A stretch of 64,000 nucleotides of DNA, from the NCBI RefSeq assembly GCF_004795745.1, contig NZ_SDGV01000010.1, forward strand, positions 62,001 to 126,000, read 5' to 3'. Within the stretch, counting starts at the first letter, position 1. Each line of letters starts with the position of its first letter. The notes below the pieces were generated by a model. That model had not been told where the DNA came from and did no database searches. It saw only the letters and a list, made by a program, of their open reading frames with translations. This document shows, one piece after another, positions 17,228 through 25,907 of the stretch. The position numbers were made by a program, and so were the translations under genes. Origin of the DNA: Vagococcus silagei (GTDB taxonomy: Bacteria > Bacillota > Bacilli > Lactobacillales > Vagococcaceae).

Positions 17228-17941
17228 ATGGAAACACGTGGTCAAAAAATATGGTACTATGTCAAATGCATTCTCTGGTTAATTGGGTTGTTTTTTCTTT
17301 CACAAGTACCAACACTCTTAGCAACTATTGTCGGAAAATTTGCCAACAAAGCATCAATTCCAGTTCAGGTGGGAATAGGGGTTGTTTGGCTGATTATCTT
17401 TACAGCGATTATTATTTTCTTTATCAAATTTTTTAACAAGTATTCAAAAGAAGGGTTCAAAAAAATAAATATAGGTGATGGCGTAGTTGTTTTTCTTTAC
17501 TACCTTGTAGGTCTAGGAATTACAGGTATTGGAACTGTTTTAATGCAAGTCGTTTATGGAGATACAACAACCGAAAATCAAGCCGTGATTGAAACACTCT
17601 TTGGTGCTGATCAATCTATGGTGACTGTTTTATGTATGACAATTTCGATTGCCATTGGAGCACCAATTTTGGAAGAATTATTGTTTCGAGGTATACCAGT
17701 AGCTTTCTTTGGTGATAAAATGCCAATGTGGGTAATCGGTATTGTGACGTCACTCTTATTTTCAGCAGGTCATTTAAGTACTAATATTATTTCATTTATT
17801 ATCTATTTCGCGATGGGAATGTTAATGTTTCTGACCTATCGAACGAGAAAAAATATTGGTGACTCGATGCTCTTCCATTTCTTTCAAAATGGGCTTGCGG
17901 CCTTTATGATGTTAAAAATGTACTTAGACGCAATCAATTGA
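17228..17941 (+). CDS. CPBP family intramembrane glutamic endopeptidase
   Basis: A 237-residue polytopic membrane protein of the CPBP (Abi, CAAX-protease-like) family. All three catalytic motifs are intact: EELLFR (E149, E150, R154), the FSAGH histidine (H182) and HFFQN (H217, N221). In lactic acid bacteria members often sit beside bacteriocin genes as immunity proteins, but none is visible here; the neighbours are nagB and a PBP gene. AAAGGAG precedes the ATG. The substrate is unknown. Confidence 0.9.
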   Translation: METRGQKIWYYVKCILWLIGLFFLSQVPTLLATIVGKFANKASIPVQVGIGVVWLIIFTAIIIFFIKFFNKYSKEGFKKINIGDGVVVFLYYLVGLGITGIGTVLMQVVYGDTTTENQAVIETLFGADQSMVTVLCMTISIAIGAPILEELLFRGIPVAFFGDKMPMWVIGIVTSLLFSAGHLSTNIISFIIYFAMGMLMFLTYRTRKNIGDSMLFHFFQNGLAAFMMLKMYLDAIN

Positions 17942-17985
17942 AAAAACGCGACACGCTTGAAATTATTTAGCGTGTCGCATTTTTT
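17941..17985. terminator. Bidirectional terminator between convergent genes
   Basis: GCGACACGCT (17948-17957) pairs with AGCGTGTCGC (17969-17978), with A/T tracts on both sides. Confidence 0.9.
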
Positions 17986-17996
17986 ATGTGAGAGGA

Positions 17997-20402
17997 CTAG
18001 TCATCAGTTTCTTCGTCATTCTCTTCGTCATCTTTTTTTGTTTCTTTTGGTTTTTTCTTATTTGAATCATTAGTCTTAGGTTTTTCAGTTGAAGACGAGC
18101 CGCCACGACCAAAGTTACGCCAAGCATTTTGATATTGACTATCAGTACCACCAATACCAAAACGGAAAGTACTATCTTTTGCATAGTCGCCCGAATAAAG
18201 GCTAGTAACAGTTTTACTACCGCGTAGGTTAACAGTACCACCTCCGTCAACTTTAACAGGACCTTCTTTTTGACCAGTGAATTCTGAAACTTTAACTTTT
18301 TTAACAGATGGATCTATTGTAAATTTTTCGTTTTCCCCAAATATTTCAGGGCTTCGTTGGTAAACGTAGTTGGTCATATATGACCAATAAACCATATTTT
18401 GTTTATTCCAAGTGTCATACATTTCAGTGTTATCATCGTATCCAATCCAACTACTCATAGTAATTGAAGGTGTAGAAGCAGTGAACCAGTAATCTCTTTG
18501 ATTCTCCGAAGTACCAGTTTTACCGACCCAATCAGCTTTAGCTAAGTTTGAACCTCGGAAAGCTTCTTTTGCAGCTTGTCCAGTTCCTGAATCGAGAACA
18601 TCTCGCATTAAATCATTCATAATACTTGCAGTTGCAGGTTTAAAGACTTGAACTGGGTTACTCTTATGTTCATAGACGACTTTACCAGATTTATCTTTAA
18701 TTTTATTAATTGTATAACCACGATTATAGGTTCCTTTATTAGCGAGTGTTGCGTAGGCTCCAGTCTCTTCAAAGACTGTTAAACCTTCATCTGTACCACC
18801 TAATGGAATCGATTCACGACCATATTCTTCAGGGTTTAAGCCAATTTCCATTTTATCGAAGTAAGCTTTCGGATCGACTTTTCCTTGCATCTCTGAATAA
18901 AGATTAACAACAGGAATATTTAGAGACCATTTAAGTGCATCACGCGTTGTTTTAAATGAATTTGAACCAAAGTCTGAATAGTTCTTCACGGGTGTTCCAC
19001 CATGCTTATAGTTCATTGGAAAGTCTGCTAATCTTGTTTCAGAACCAATTAACCCCTGATCAATTGCAGGTGCGTAAGCCAAGATTGGTTTCATTGTTGA
19101 ACCAGGTGAACGTCTTCTTTGGAAGGCATGATTATTTTGATTTTGTTGATAATCACGTCCACCGATAAAGCCATAGATGCGTCCAGTTTTATTATCCATT
19201 AGAATACTACCCGTTTCTAATAGTAGAGGACGACCATCGTCTAGGATATAACCAAATTGTTGTACAGCTTCTTCCATGGCATTATGGATATTTTTATTAA
19301 TTGTAGATTCAATTGTGTATCCTTCTTGACGAATATCACGTTTTGCAAGATCAAAGTAGTGTTCGAATAGTTCTTGTGATTTATAGACTTCATCTTTTGA
19401 TTTCTTATCAGCTTCATAAAGAGGGACCATCATAATTCTAGCTGCTTCATCGTATAATTGATGATATAGGAAGCTATTTTCAGCATTTTGTCCTTTTTCT
19501 GGTTGTAAGAAGTCTTTAACTAAATCATATGACTTCGCTTCTTCATATTCTTTTTTAGAAATTTGTTTTTCTCGATATAGATTAAATAAGACATTGTCTT
19601 TACGCGCTAAACCAGAATCAAACTTTTCTTTTAAACTACCATCATTGTTGTAAGGTGAATATTCAATTGGACTTTGCGGTAATCCAGCAAGGAAGGCTGC
19701 TTGAGGTAAATTAACTTCACTTGATTTTAAGCCGAAGATACCATTTGCTGCTTCTTCAATTCCAGCAATATTCTCACCCTTATTGTTTCGACCAAATGGC
19801 GAAACATTTAAATAAGCATTTAAAATTTCAGTTTTACTGAAGAATTTTTCAGTATGTAACGCGAGTAAAATTTCTGACGCTTTTCTCGTGTATGATGTTT
19901 CATTAGTCAAAATCTGTTGCTTGATTAACTGTTGTGTAATCGTTGAACCACCAGAACCGCCACCTAAGCCTGTGACATCAGAAATGGTTGCCCGTGCAAG
20001 TGCTTTAGGTACGATACCATTATGCTCGTAAAAGTATTCATCTTCAGTGTAAATCAAAGCTTTTTTGATTAATGGTGAAATACTTTTTTCATCGACAGGT
20101 GTTCTAACTAAGTCAGATTTAATAACTGAAATAAGAGAGCCGTCGTCATAAGTCATTTTTGATTGACGTTCAATATCATAAATTTTAGTTTCTAATGTTT
20201 CTTTACTCGGAACATCTAGCGTACTGACAAGTGATGAAAAATAGCCTACGCCAATTCCTAATCCCATCGTTCCTAGAGCGATCAAAGCAAAGATTGTAAA
20301 CACTAATAAAGCTCTCAACACACGGTATGTAACGTTTACCGGAAATGAGAGTGAAGAGAGTTTCTCTTTAATTTTATTAATGTCATCCTTGTTTTTAAAC
20401 AA
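17997..20402 (-). CDS. Class A penicillin-binding protein (bifunctional transglycosylase/transpeptidase)
   Basis: Polymerises and cross-links peptidoglycan at the outer membrane face. Cytoplasmic tail and one membrane segment (about 28-58), then a GT51 domain with catalytic E120 in EDEYFYEHNG and GGSTITQQ, then a transpeptidase domain with S435-TMK (SPGSTMKP), S493-L-N and K628-TGTS. The last about 35 residues form a disordered Ser/Lys/Asp/Glu-rich tail outside the cell. It has 801 residues. Starts at TTG 20402, with AAGAGGTGA upstream. A minus-strand extended -10 TGA-TATAAT maps near 20438. Divergent from nfo. It resembles the PBP2A/PbpF group more than PBP1A, but I do not assign a symbol. 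Confidence 0.94.
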   Translation of the reverse strand: MFKNKDDINKIKEKLSSLSFPVNVTYRVLRALLVFTIFALIALGTMGLGIGVGYFSSLVSTLDVPSKETLETKIYDIERQSKMTYDDGSLISVIKSDLVRTPVDEKSISPLIKKALIYTEDEYFYEHNGIVPKALARATISDVTGLGGGSGGSTITQQLIKQQILTNETSYTRKASEILLALHTEKFFSKTEILNAYLNVSPFGRNNKGENIAGIEEAANGIFGLKSSEVNLPQAAFLAGLPQSPIEYSPYNNDGSLKEKFDSGLARKDNVLFNLYREKQISKKEYEEAKSYDLVKDFLQPEKGQNAENSFLYHQLYDEAARIMMVPLYEADKKSKDEVYKSQELFEHYFDLAKRDIRQEGYTIESTINKNIHNAMEEAVQQFGYILDDGRPLLLETGSILMDNKTGRIYGFIGGRDYQQNQNNHAFQRRRSPGSTMKPILAYAPAIDQGLIGSETRLADFPMNYKHGGTPVKNYSDFGSNSFKTTRDALKWSLNIPVVNLYSEMQGKVDPKAYFDKMEIGLNPEEYGRESIPLGGTDEGLTVFEETGAYATLANKGTYNRGYTINKIKDKSGKVVYEHKSNPVQVFKPATASIMNDLMRDVLDSGTGQAAKEAFRGSNLAKADWVGKTGTSENQRDYWFTASTPSITMSSWIGYDDNTEMYDTWNKQNMVYWSYMTNYVYQRSPEIFGENEKFTIDPSVKKVKVSEFTGQKEGPVKVDGGGTVNLRGSKTVTSLYSGDYAKDSTFRFGIGGTDSQYQNAWRNFGRGGSSSTEKPKTNDSNKKKPKETKKDDEENDEETDD

Positions 20403-20576
20403 ACTATCACCTCTTAAAAATAGTATAAATATAGAGTATTATATCATGTGAGATACCATCTGCCTAGTTTAGCTGCCTGTTATTAACGAAACTCTAAAGT
20501 TAGGCAGGATACTTGTCATAGAAGAAAAGTAAAGTTATGATGAGAGAGATAAAACGTAGTCAGGAGCGAATTAAAT

Positions 20577-21476
20577 ATGATAATTGGATCTCATGTGAGT
20601 ATGAATGGGAAAAAAATGATGGCTGGTTCGGTTGAATTAGCACAAAGCTATGGGGCAAATACATTTATGATTTATACAGGTGCTCCCCAAAATACGCGTC
20701 GAAAACCGATTGAAGAGTTGAATATTGAATTAGCACAAAAGATGATGGCTGAAAGTAATATTCCATTGGATAAAATTGTTGTTCATGCGCCGTATATTAT
20801 TAATCTTGGTAATACGATTAAACCGCAAAATTTTGGTTTTGCGATTGATTTTTTACGTCAAGAAGTGGAGCGAGTGGAAGCAATTGGTGCGACACAAATT
20901 ACCTTACACCCTGGAGCTCATGTTGGCGCAGGTGCTGAAGCAGGTATTCAACAAATTATTAAGGGATTAAATGAAGTTTTGCGTGCAGATCAAATACCTC
21001 AAATTGCTTTAGAAACAATGGCAGGTAAGGGAACAGAAATTGGTCGTTCTTTTGAAGAAATTGCTGCAATTATTGATGGTGTCACACATAATGAAAAACT
21101 ATCAGTGACATTGGATACTTGTCACATTAATGATGCTGGTTATAATGTGGGTGAAGATTTTGATGGTGTCTTAGAAGAATTTGATCGTGTGATTGGATTA
21201 GACCGTTTGAAAGTGATTCATTTGAATGACTCTAAAAATCCGCAAGGGTCGCATAAAGATCGCCATGCAAATATTGGTTTTGGCACGATTGGCTTTGATG
21301 CTTTAAATTATGTTGCACATCATCCTCAATTAGAAGACCTGCCAAAGATTATGGAAACACCTTTTGTAGGTGAAGATAAAAAAACAGCAAAAGCACCTTA
21401 TAAACACGAAATTGAGATGTTACAAAAACAAATTTTTAATCCAAATTTACTTGAAAAAATCCAAAATGCTAAATAA
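20577..21476 (+). CDS. nfo: Endonuclease IV (AP endonuclease)
   Basis: Zinc-dependent AP endonuclease of base excision repair. TIM-barrel metal motifs are visible in order: GSHVSM (N-terminal His), [39 protein letters not shown], and [10 protein letters not shown]. The 299-residue length is normal. AGGAG precedes the ATG. Expressed divergently from the PBP gene. Confidence 0.96.
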   Translation: MIIGSHVSMNGKKMMAGSVELAQSYGANTFMIYTGAPQNTRRKPIEELNIELAQKMMAESNIPLDKIVVHAPYIINLGNTIKPQNFGFAIDFLRQEVERVEAIGATQITLHPGAHVGAGAEAGIQQIIKGLNEVLRADQIPQIALETMAGKGTEIGRSFEEIAAIIDGVTHNEKLSVTLDTCHINDAGYNVGEDFDGVLEEFDRVIGLDRLKVIHLNDSKNPQGSHKDRHANIGFGTIGFDALNYVAHHPQLEDLPKIMETPFVGEDKKTAKAPYKHEIEMLQKQIFNPNLLEKIQNAK

Positions 21477-21564
21477 AATTAATTCCTACTTTCCTTTAGG
21501 CTTGAATTTTAGTACAATATGTAATGTTGAAAGAAATTAACTGGAGGAAAGGAGTGTCAGAACA

Positions 21565-21795
21565 ATGAACATGGGATTAGCAATTTTATTAATCATCGTG
21601 GCTCTTTTTGGTGGAGCAGTCGGCGGATTTTTCCTTGCAAAAAAAGCTTTTCAAGATCAATTAGAAAAAAATCCTCCTGTTAATGAGGATATGTTAAGAA
21701 TGATGATGGCACAAATGGGGCAAAAGCCATCAGAGAAAAAAGTACGTCAAATGATGCAAAATATGAAAACACAAACTGCAAAAAACAAAAAATAA
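21565..21795 (+). CDS. yneF: YneF family (UPF0154) small membrane protein
   Basis: A 76-residue protein with one N-terminal membrane helix (about 4-26, GGAVGGFFLAKKAF), a NPPVNEDMLRMMMAQMGQKPSEKKVRQMM core and a basic tail. This is the UPF0154/YneF pattern. The family is conserved in Firmicutes without an assigned function. AAAGGAG lies upstream of the ATG. Terminator downstream. Confidence 0.88.
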   Translation: MNMGLAILLIIVALFGGAVGGFFLAKKAFQDQLEKNPPVNEDMLRMMMAQMGQKPSEKKVRQMMQNMKTQTAKNKK

Positions 21796-21837
21796 TTTTT
21801 TTGCTAGCTTGTTTGACAAAATAGAATCGTTTGATAG

Positions 21838-21871
21838 ACAGGTGCAACTATAAAATGCACCTGTTTTTTTA
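21838..21871 (+). terminator. yneF terminator
   Basis: ACAGGTGCA (21838-21846) pairs with TGCACCTGT (21856-21864), followed by seven T. Confidence 0.9.
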
Positions 21872-21903
21872 TACAATATTTGCTGTCTAAAGAGGTGAGT
21901 ATA

Positions 21904-22221
21904 ATGGAGAGAGAACACTTTTTAGCACTAAAAAATTACTTTTCAAATGAAAAAAAATTTATCAGTGGCGGTTATTATCGTTTGAAACAAGAAAGTGCAC
22001 ATACCTATAAACTGTCATTTTTAGAGATGGACAGTTGTGGTGCTAGCATAGTGGCGCCTGAAATTACCGTGAGTGTGACACCAAATGAAGTCATTGCTAC
22101 TGGATTAATTGATTTTAGTGTTCAACCTGTTAAACAATTAACCAATGAAGGAAGTATTAATTTAGAGTTACAAGAAGAATTAGAGAAGTTAGTTATAAAA
22201 TTCAAAAAAGCCTTACAATAA
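21904..22221 (+). CDS. Uncharacterised 105-residue protein
   Basis: I do not recognise a family. It is small, soluble, without membrane segment or cysteine cluster. It reads as an alpha/beta domain: helical N-terminus (EREHFLALKNYFSNEKKF), several beta strands (YYRLKQES, TYKLSFLEM, APEITVSVTPNEVIATGLI) and a C-terminal helix rich in Glu/Lys. AGAGGTGAG lies 5 nt before the ATG at 21904; the open frame starting at 21880 lacks a ribosome site. Terminators on both sides make it a single-gene unit. Confidence 0.7.
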   Translation: MEREHFLALKNYFSNEKKFISGGYYRLKQESAHTYKLSFLEMDSCGASIVAPEITVSVTPNEVIATGLIDFSVQPVKQLTNEGSINLELQEELEKLVIKFKKALQ

Positions 22222-22225
22222 AAAC

Positions 22226-22264
22226 GAGACGCACACCAGTAAGAGGGTTTGCGTCTCATTTTTT
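22226..22264. terminator. Bidirectional terminator
   Basis: GAGACGCA (22226-22233) pairs with TGCGTCTC (22250-22257); T-run on the plus strand and GTTTTTATT on the minus strand. Serves the 105-residue protein gene and gltS. Confidence 0.85.
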
Positions 22265-23523
22265 TAACTAAATAAGCTAATAAAGAAAATAATGGTCGGA
22301 ATCGCTACGATATCGACAAATACTGCCCCACAAAGAGGTGCAATCAGGAAAGCTTTTGGTGAGGATTTGCGATATTTCTCAACAATTGCAGACATACAGA
22401 CAAATGCAGTTGCTGCAATTCCGAGCCCCCAACCCATAAATCCTCCACTTAAAACGCCGGCATCATAGGAATCAGTAGATCCTTTTTTGCCACGAAGAAG
22501 TGGGAAAACAAAGAAGAGTACAAAGAAGAATAAAAATACAGTTTGAACTAATAGAATAATAATTAATGGACCCGCAAGAGAAGCGAGCTCCCAAATCTTT
22601 AAGGTCATGATGGCCATGGTTAAGAAGAAACCGAGGCCAATATCAGAAATCATTTCAACGATTTGATTGTCCATTTTGAATAGTTGCTTTTTATCATTGA
22701 TATTTCTAAAAACAATAGCCAAGAACATTGCGCCAACATAACTAGGAATTGCAAAGTTTTTAATTTCAAGTTTTGCAATGAGTTCTGAGAAGATAACGCC
22801 GCCAGCCATGAAAACAAAAACGAAAGTTAAATGGGCTAAGAAACGATCTGTTGTAAATCCATTTTTCATTTCTGTTGTGGTTTCTGACTTGTCAGTTGAT
22901 ATAGCTTGTTCAGCGTCAGAAGTGACATCAATTTTATTTTTCTTTAAAATCCAATCACCTACAGGGCCACCGAGAAGACTGCCGACAATTAATCCATAGG
23001 TTGCTGATGCAAGGGCTACTGCACTCGCTCCTTGTGCACCTGCTTGCTCTGCGATTGGTCCAAAGGCTGCTGCGTTACCGTGGCCACCAACCAGTGAAAC
23101 TGTTCCAGCCATGATTCCAAGTAGTGGATCAATTCCTAAAGTTTTGGCTAACCCAACACCGATAATATTTTGAAGAATAGCCAAAATCCACGTAGATGCT
23201 AAATAAATAATGAGTAGGCGCCCACCTGTTTTCAGCATTTTAAAACTACCACCAAAACCAACACACGTAAAGAAAGCAAGCATAAATGGTAGTTGTAAGG
23301 TGGTGTCCATTTCAATATAGAGAACATTTGTAACTCTTAGAATGAGAACAATAAAGGAACAGAGAAATCCACCAATCACGGAAGCTGGAATAGTCATCTT
23401 TTGAAACACTGTATATTTTTTCCGAATATGATTACCCAACATCAGTAGAAGTAGTGCGAGAGCAGCTGTCGTAATTAGATCCAATTGAAGCGTTCGAATA
23501 CCATCAATTAATACAAATTTCAT
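22264..23523 (-). CDS. gltS: Sodium/glutamate symporter
   Basis: Polytopic membrane carrier of the ESS family, importing glutamate with sodium. It has 419 residues and about ten membrane segments, with the family's two glycine-rich reentrant motifs visible in each half (AGTVSLVGGHGNAAAFGP and SGGFMGWGLGIAATA). The start is put at 23523 (AAGGAA 0-4 nt and AAGGGGTGA further upstream) rather than the longer open frame to 23562. The loop in the middle (about 215-240) is hydrophilic. It fits a glutamine/glutamate economy with glnRA in the same window, but is not linked to it. Confidence 0.92.
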   Translation of the reverse strand: MKFVLIDGIRTLQLDLITTAALALLLLMLGNHIRKKYTVFQKMTIPASVIGGFLCSFIVLILRVTNVLYIEMDTTLQLPFMLAFFTCVGFGGSFKMLKTGGRLLIIYLASTWILAILQNIIGVGLAKTLGIDPLLGIMAGTVSLVGGHGNAAAFGPIAEQAGAQGASAVALASATYGLIVGSLLGGPVGDWILKKNKIDVTSDAEQAISTDKSETTTEMKNGFTTDRFLAHLTFVFVFMAGGVIFSELIAKLEIKNFAIPSYVGAMFLAIVFRNINDKKQLFKMDNQIVEMISDIGLGFFLTMAIMTLKIWELASLAGPLIIILLVQTVFLFFFVLFFVFPLLRGKKGSTDSYDAGVLSGGFMGWGLGIAATAFVCMSAIVEKYRKSSPKAFLIAPLCGAVFVDIVAIPTIIFFISLFS

Positions 23524-23644
23524 TTCCTTCACCCCTTTAATATTATATAACAAGTATAGCATGCGTTATTGTATTAAAAAAAGTTTGTTTTACGGAAATT
23601 AGGTTGGTGTGTGCTATTTTCTTTTGGAGAAACAAGTCTGATCA

Positions 23645-24183
23645 TTAAATAAATGAATCAATTATTAAAAAGAATACAAAAAATATTCCCCATGGAATCA
23701 TCCCTTTTTTTAAAATTTGTTTATTTGTGTACTGTCCATAGCGAATTTTTATTAAAAAATAAACTAGTCCAAATAATGCTGAACATGCGAAGAAAGAATC
23801 AATATAATAAGTTGATTGAAGATAAGGTCCAATCCCATGATGGAATATGACTGGAATACGGATGTAGAAAAAGCCTAATATGAGAAGAATTAAGTTATAT
23901 GTTATAACAATTAGATAGCTTATTGAAAAAGATTGATAAACTATTTTTCTTTCTAATTCATCAAAAGTTCTAAACTGTATCAATATTTTGAAAATTAAAT
24001 AAATTGAATAAAGTCCAAAAATAATGCATACATCTATAATAGCTGATGTTAATGGAAAAAAACGTTCATAGTAAACACTCCCCGTATCAATATATTTATG
24101 ATGAAAATTACCAAAAAAATTACAATTGATCTTTATAAATAAAGATAACCAGCACAAGTATGCCGATAAAAGTTAAGAGTCAT
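23645..24183 (-). pseudogene. Frameshifted multi-pass membrane protein gene (second paralogue)
   Basis: An open frame from 24157 encodes about 170 residues with four hydrophobic segments and the motif RTFDELERK after the second. Its only available start is a TTG with no ribosome site. The natural start appears to be the ATG at 24183, which overlaps the upstream gene's stop (ATGA), but that frame closes after 16 codons. A membrane-like stretch (FIGILVLVIFIYKDQL) lies in another frame between them. So at least one, probably two, frameshifts damage the 5' end. The FDELE motif is shared with the next pseudogene. Family not recognised. Confidence 0.6.
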
Positions 24184-24564
24184 GGCATTATAATTTTTTT
24201 TCTAAGTTCTGTTTTTGAATAGAATCCAAACTTCACTCTTTTATAAAAATAAGTGATTCCAACTACTAACATATCAAGTGTAAGGTTTCCAATTTTTAGT
24301 TTCTGAAAACCATCTGAATGCATTAGAAAACCTGTGATAACTATAATTGGTGAATCAAACGAAATGAATATGAAGATTGATTGTAAAATATGTACACCTA
24401 CAATAATTAAGAAACTTAGCGTAAATGATTCATAAATTGATTTTTTTCAAGTTCATCAAAAACCCGGATATTAACAAGATTAGAAAAAATTGAAACGTGG
24501 ATATAAGACTAAATTGTGCAATAGTTATAAAAAATGCTGATAGCAAAAGATTTAAATATGTCAT
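24180..24564 (-). pseudogene. Frameshifted membrane protein gene (first paralogue)
   Basis: The ATG at 24564 overlaps the regulator's TGA (ATGA). The reading continues MTYLNLLLSAFFITIAQFS..., then shifts at a run of six T (near 24485) into FSNLVNIRVFDELEKNQFM. It shifts again near 24428 into LSFLIIVGVHILQSIFIFIS and runs to a stop at 24180. Each shift is mended by adding one base. The repaired product would be about 128 residues with about four membrane helices, and the FDELE motif marks it as a paralogue of the neighbour. Non-functional as it stands. Confidence 0.65.
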
Positions 24565-24778
24565 GATTTTTCCTCCTTTTTCAATGCAAAAATGTCTTCA
24601 ATCTTTAAGTCAAAAAATTGAGCAATTTTTAATGATAATTCTAAACTGGGATTATATTTATATTTTCAATTGCGGTCATCGTTTGCCGGGAAACACCAAG
24701 CTCCTTTGCCATATCCAATTGTTTAATTTTTCGAGCTTCGCGAATTTCTTTGATCGAATTTGTGACTTCAGTCGACAT
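24561..24778 (-). pseudogene. Frameshifted XRE-family transcriptional regulator
   Basis: From ATG 24778 (AAGGAGG just upstream) the frame reads MSTEVTNSIKEIREARKIKQ, then LGVSRQTMTAIEN, a complete HTH_3 domain, then hits a stop. In the neighbouring frame the family's usual continuation KYNPSLELSLKIAQ, then FFDLKIEDIF, follows at once. Comparison with the usual ENNKYNPS wording implies one missing base near 24659. Repaired length would be about 72 residues. This small-regulator plus membrane-protein layout is common in Firmicutes; the partner genes downstream are also broken. Confidence 0.8.
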
Positions 24779-24802
24779 TTTGGTTCCTCCTTGCTTTTTT
24801 AT

Positions 24803-24827
24803 GTAAAGAAACCTTTACTTAATTATA
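24803..24827 (-). promoter_or_regulatory. Promoter and palindromic operator of the decayed XRE operon
   Basis: A minus-strand TATAAT (24822-24827) is followed at once by the palindrome GTAAAG-N4-CTTTAC (24803-24818), then AAGGAGG and the regulator start. The position suggests autoregulation. The rest of 24830-25030 is AT-rich and I see nothing further in it. Confidence 0.45.
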
Positions 24828-25029
24828 GTACGTTAAAAACAAAATGAAAGATTGTTTTACATTTGTTTCCAATTGTAGTTCCGAAGCGTACAATAAAATG
24901 ATTAAGAAAAAAGTGATTTTGATGGAATACCCCTTTAAAAAAATCAATAAATTGCTGCTTAGTAATCAAAAAAGTCCTGACTGAATGCCGTTAATATTTA
25001 TAATGATATGTCTTTTCACTTGAATGAAA

Positions 25030-25078
25030 AATAGACTTAAACTTTTCGTTGATAAAGTACAAAAAGTTTAAGCCTATT
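25030..25078 (-). terminator. Terminator of the GNAT gene
   Basis: CTTAAACTTTT on one arm and AAAAGTTTAAG on the other (about 25036-25046 and 25062-25072), extended by an imperfect ATAG/CTAT pair, with a T-run on the minus strand. Confidence 0.75.
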
Positions 25079-25091
25079 ATTTGTAGAAATT

Positions 25092-25526
25092 TTAGAGCAT
25101 TTTAATCATTTTAACGCATGGAATACCGTCTTGAGTAAACGGTTCTGAATAAACCTGATACCCTTTTTTTTCATAGAACTTTAATGCAGTGATTTCAGCA
25201 CTTAATTTAGACGATAGACATTGATTATCACGACCAATTTTCTCAATAGTATTTAATACTTTTGAGCCCAATCCATTTGTCCGATAATCAGGATGGACAC
25301 AAAGTCGATCCGGTTCAATGCATGTATGATTATCAATAAATTGATATCTACCAGTTGCAATGGGTAGGTCTTGATCAAAATAAACAATGTATGGCGGATT
25401 CATATTATCAATTGAATCAAACTCATCCATTAATTTTATTTGTTGTTCTTCTACAAATACCATCATTCTTAAATAATATGCGCCAGCAACAATGTGAGCT
25501 TTTGAGCCGATTTCTTTACGATACAT
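25092..25526 (-). CDS. GNAT family N-acetyltransferase (YjcF/ElaA-like)
   Basis: A 144-residue single-domain acetyltransferase. The N-terminal VFVEEQ and FDSID motifs typify the YjcF/ElaA group. The acetyl-CoA loop is VHPDYRTNGLGSKVL (about 84-98), with the late ALKFYEKKGYQ strand-helix and a GIPCVKM end. AAGGGGAG lies upstream of ATG 25526. The acetyl acceptor is unknown. It is monocistronic. Confidence 0.87.
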   Translation of the reverse strand: MYRKEIGSKAHIVAGAYYLRMMVFVEEQQIKLMDEFDSIDNMNPPYIVYFDQDLPIATGRYQFIDNHTCIEPDRLCVHPDYRTNGLGSKVLNTIEKIGRDNQCLSSKLSAEITALKFYEKKGYQVYSEPFTQDGIPCVKMIKML

Positions 25527-25622
25527 GTGAAAATCTCCCCTTATATTTTAGTCCGACCTTTCTCAATTTTATCACATATATTTATTTAAATTGTGAAGTT
25601 TTACGCATTGGGATAATCTTTG

Positions 25623-25651
25623 TTGACATTGCGTGATGGATTTCATATAAT
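25623..25651 (+). promoter_or_regulatory. alaS promoter (full consensus)
   Basis: TTGACA (25623-25628), exactly 17 bp, TATAAT (25646-25651). Predicted start near 25658. Confidence 0.9.
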
Positions 25652-25657
25652 TTAAAT

Positions 25658-25887
25658 GTTATAAATGAAGGATATGTTTATTTTACTTCGGTGATTAGAG
25701 AGCTTTTGGTTGGTGAAAAAAAGCCCGGATTAATATTAAATGCTCCCTTCAGAATTAAGTGGTCATATTGATTGGGCAACTTACGTGTCTCAGCGTTAAT
25801 GAGTAAAAGAGGTAATGACTGTACAAACATCATTGCAATTAGGGTGGTAACGCGAATAATCGTCCCTGACTGCAGGGTGTTTTTTAT
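25658..25887 (+). ncRNA. T-box leader of alaS
   Basis: The T-box motif AGGGTGGTAACGCG (starting about 25839) is near-consensus and is followed by a terminator hairpin (CCCTG 25864-25868 with CAGGG 25873-25877, then T-run). Uncharged tRNA-Ala would stabilise the antiterminator. A GCT at 25742-25744 in the Stem I region is the likely alanine specifier codon, but I placed it by eye. It fills the gap before alaS. Confidence 0.92.
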
Positions 25888-25907
25888 TATTTTTAGGAGG
25901 AAAAAAC

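Noticed and set aside
17228-17941. CPBP protein as bacteriocin immunity protein
   Set aside because: No bacteriocin precursor, transporter or processing gene is visible in the neighbourhood.
24497-24847. A plus-strand open frame of about 116 codons
   Set aside because: It is the antisense of the frameshifted XRE regulator; no ribosome site, and the minus strand clearly carries the helix-turn-helix homology.
24897-24983. A 28-codon plus-strand frame with a basic N-terminus
   Set aside because: No ribosome site and no homology; AT-rich chance frame.
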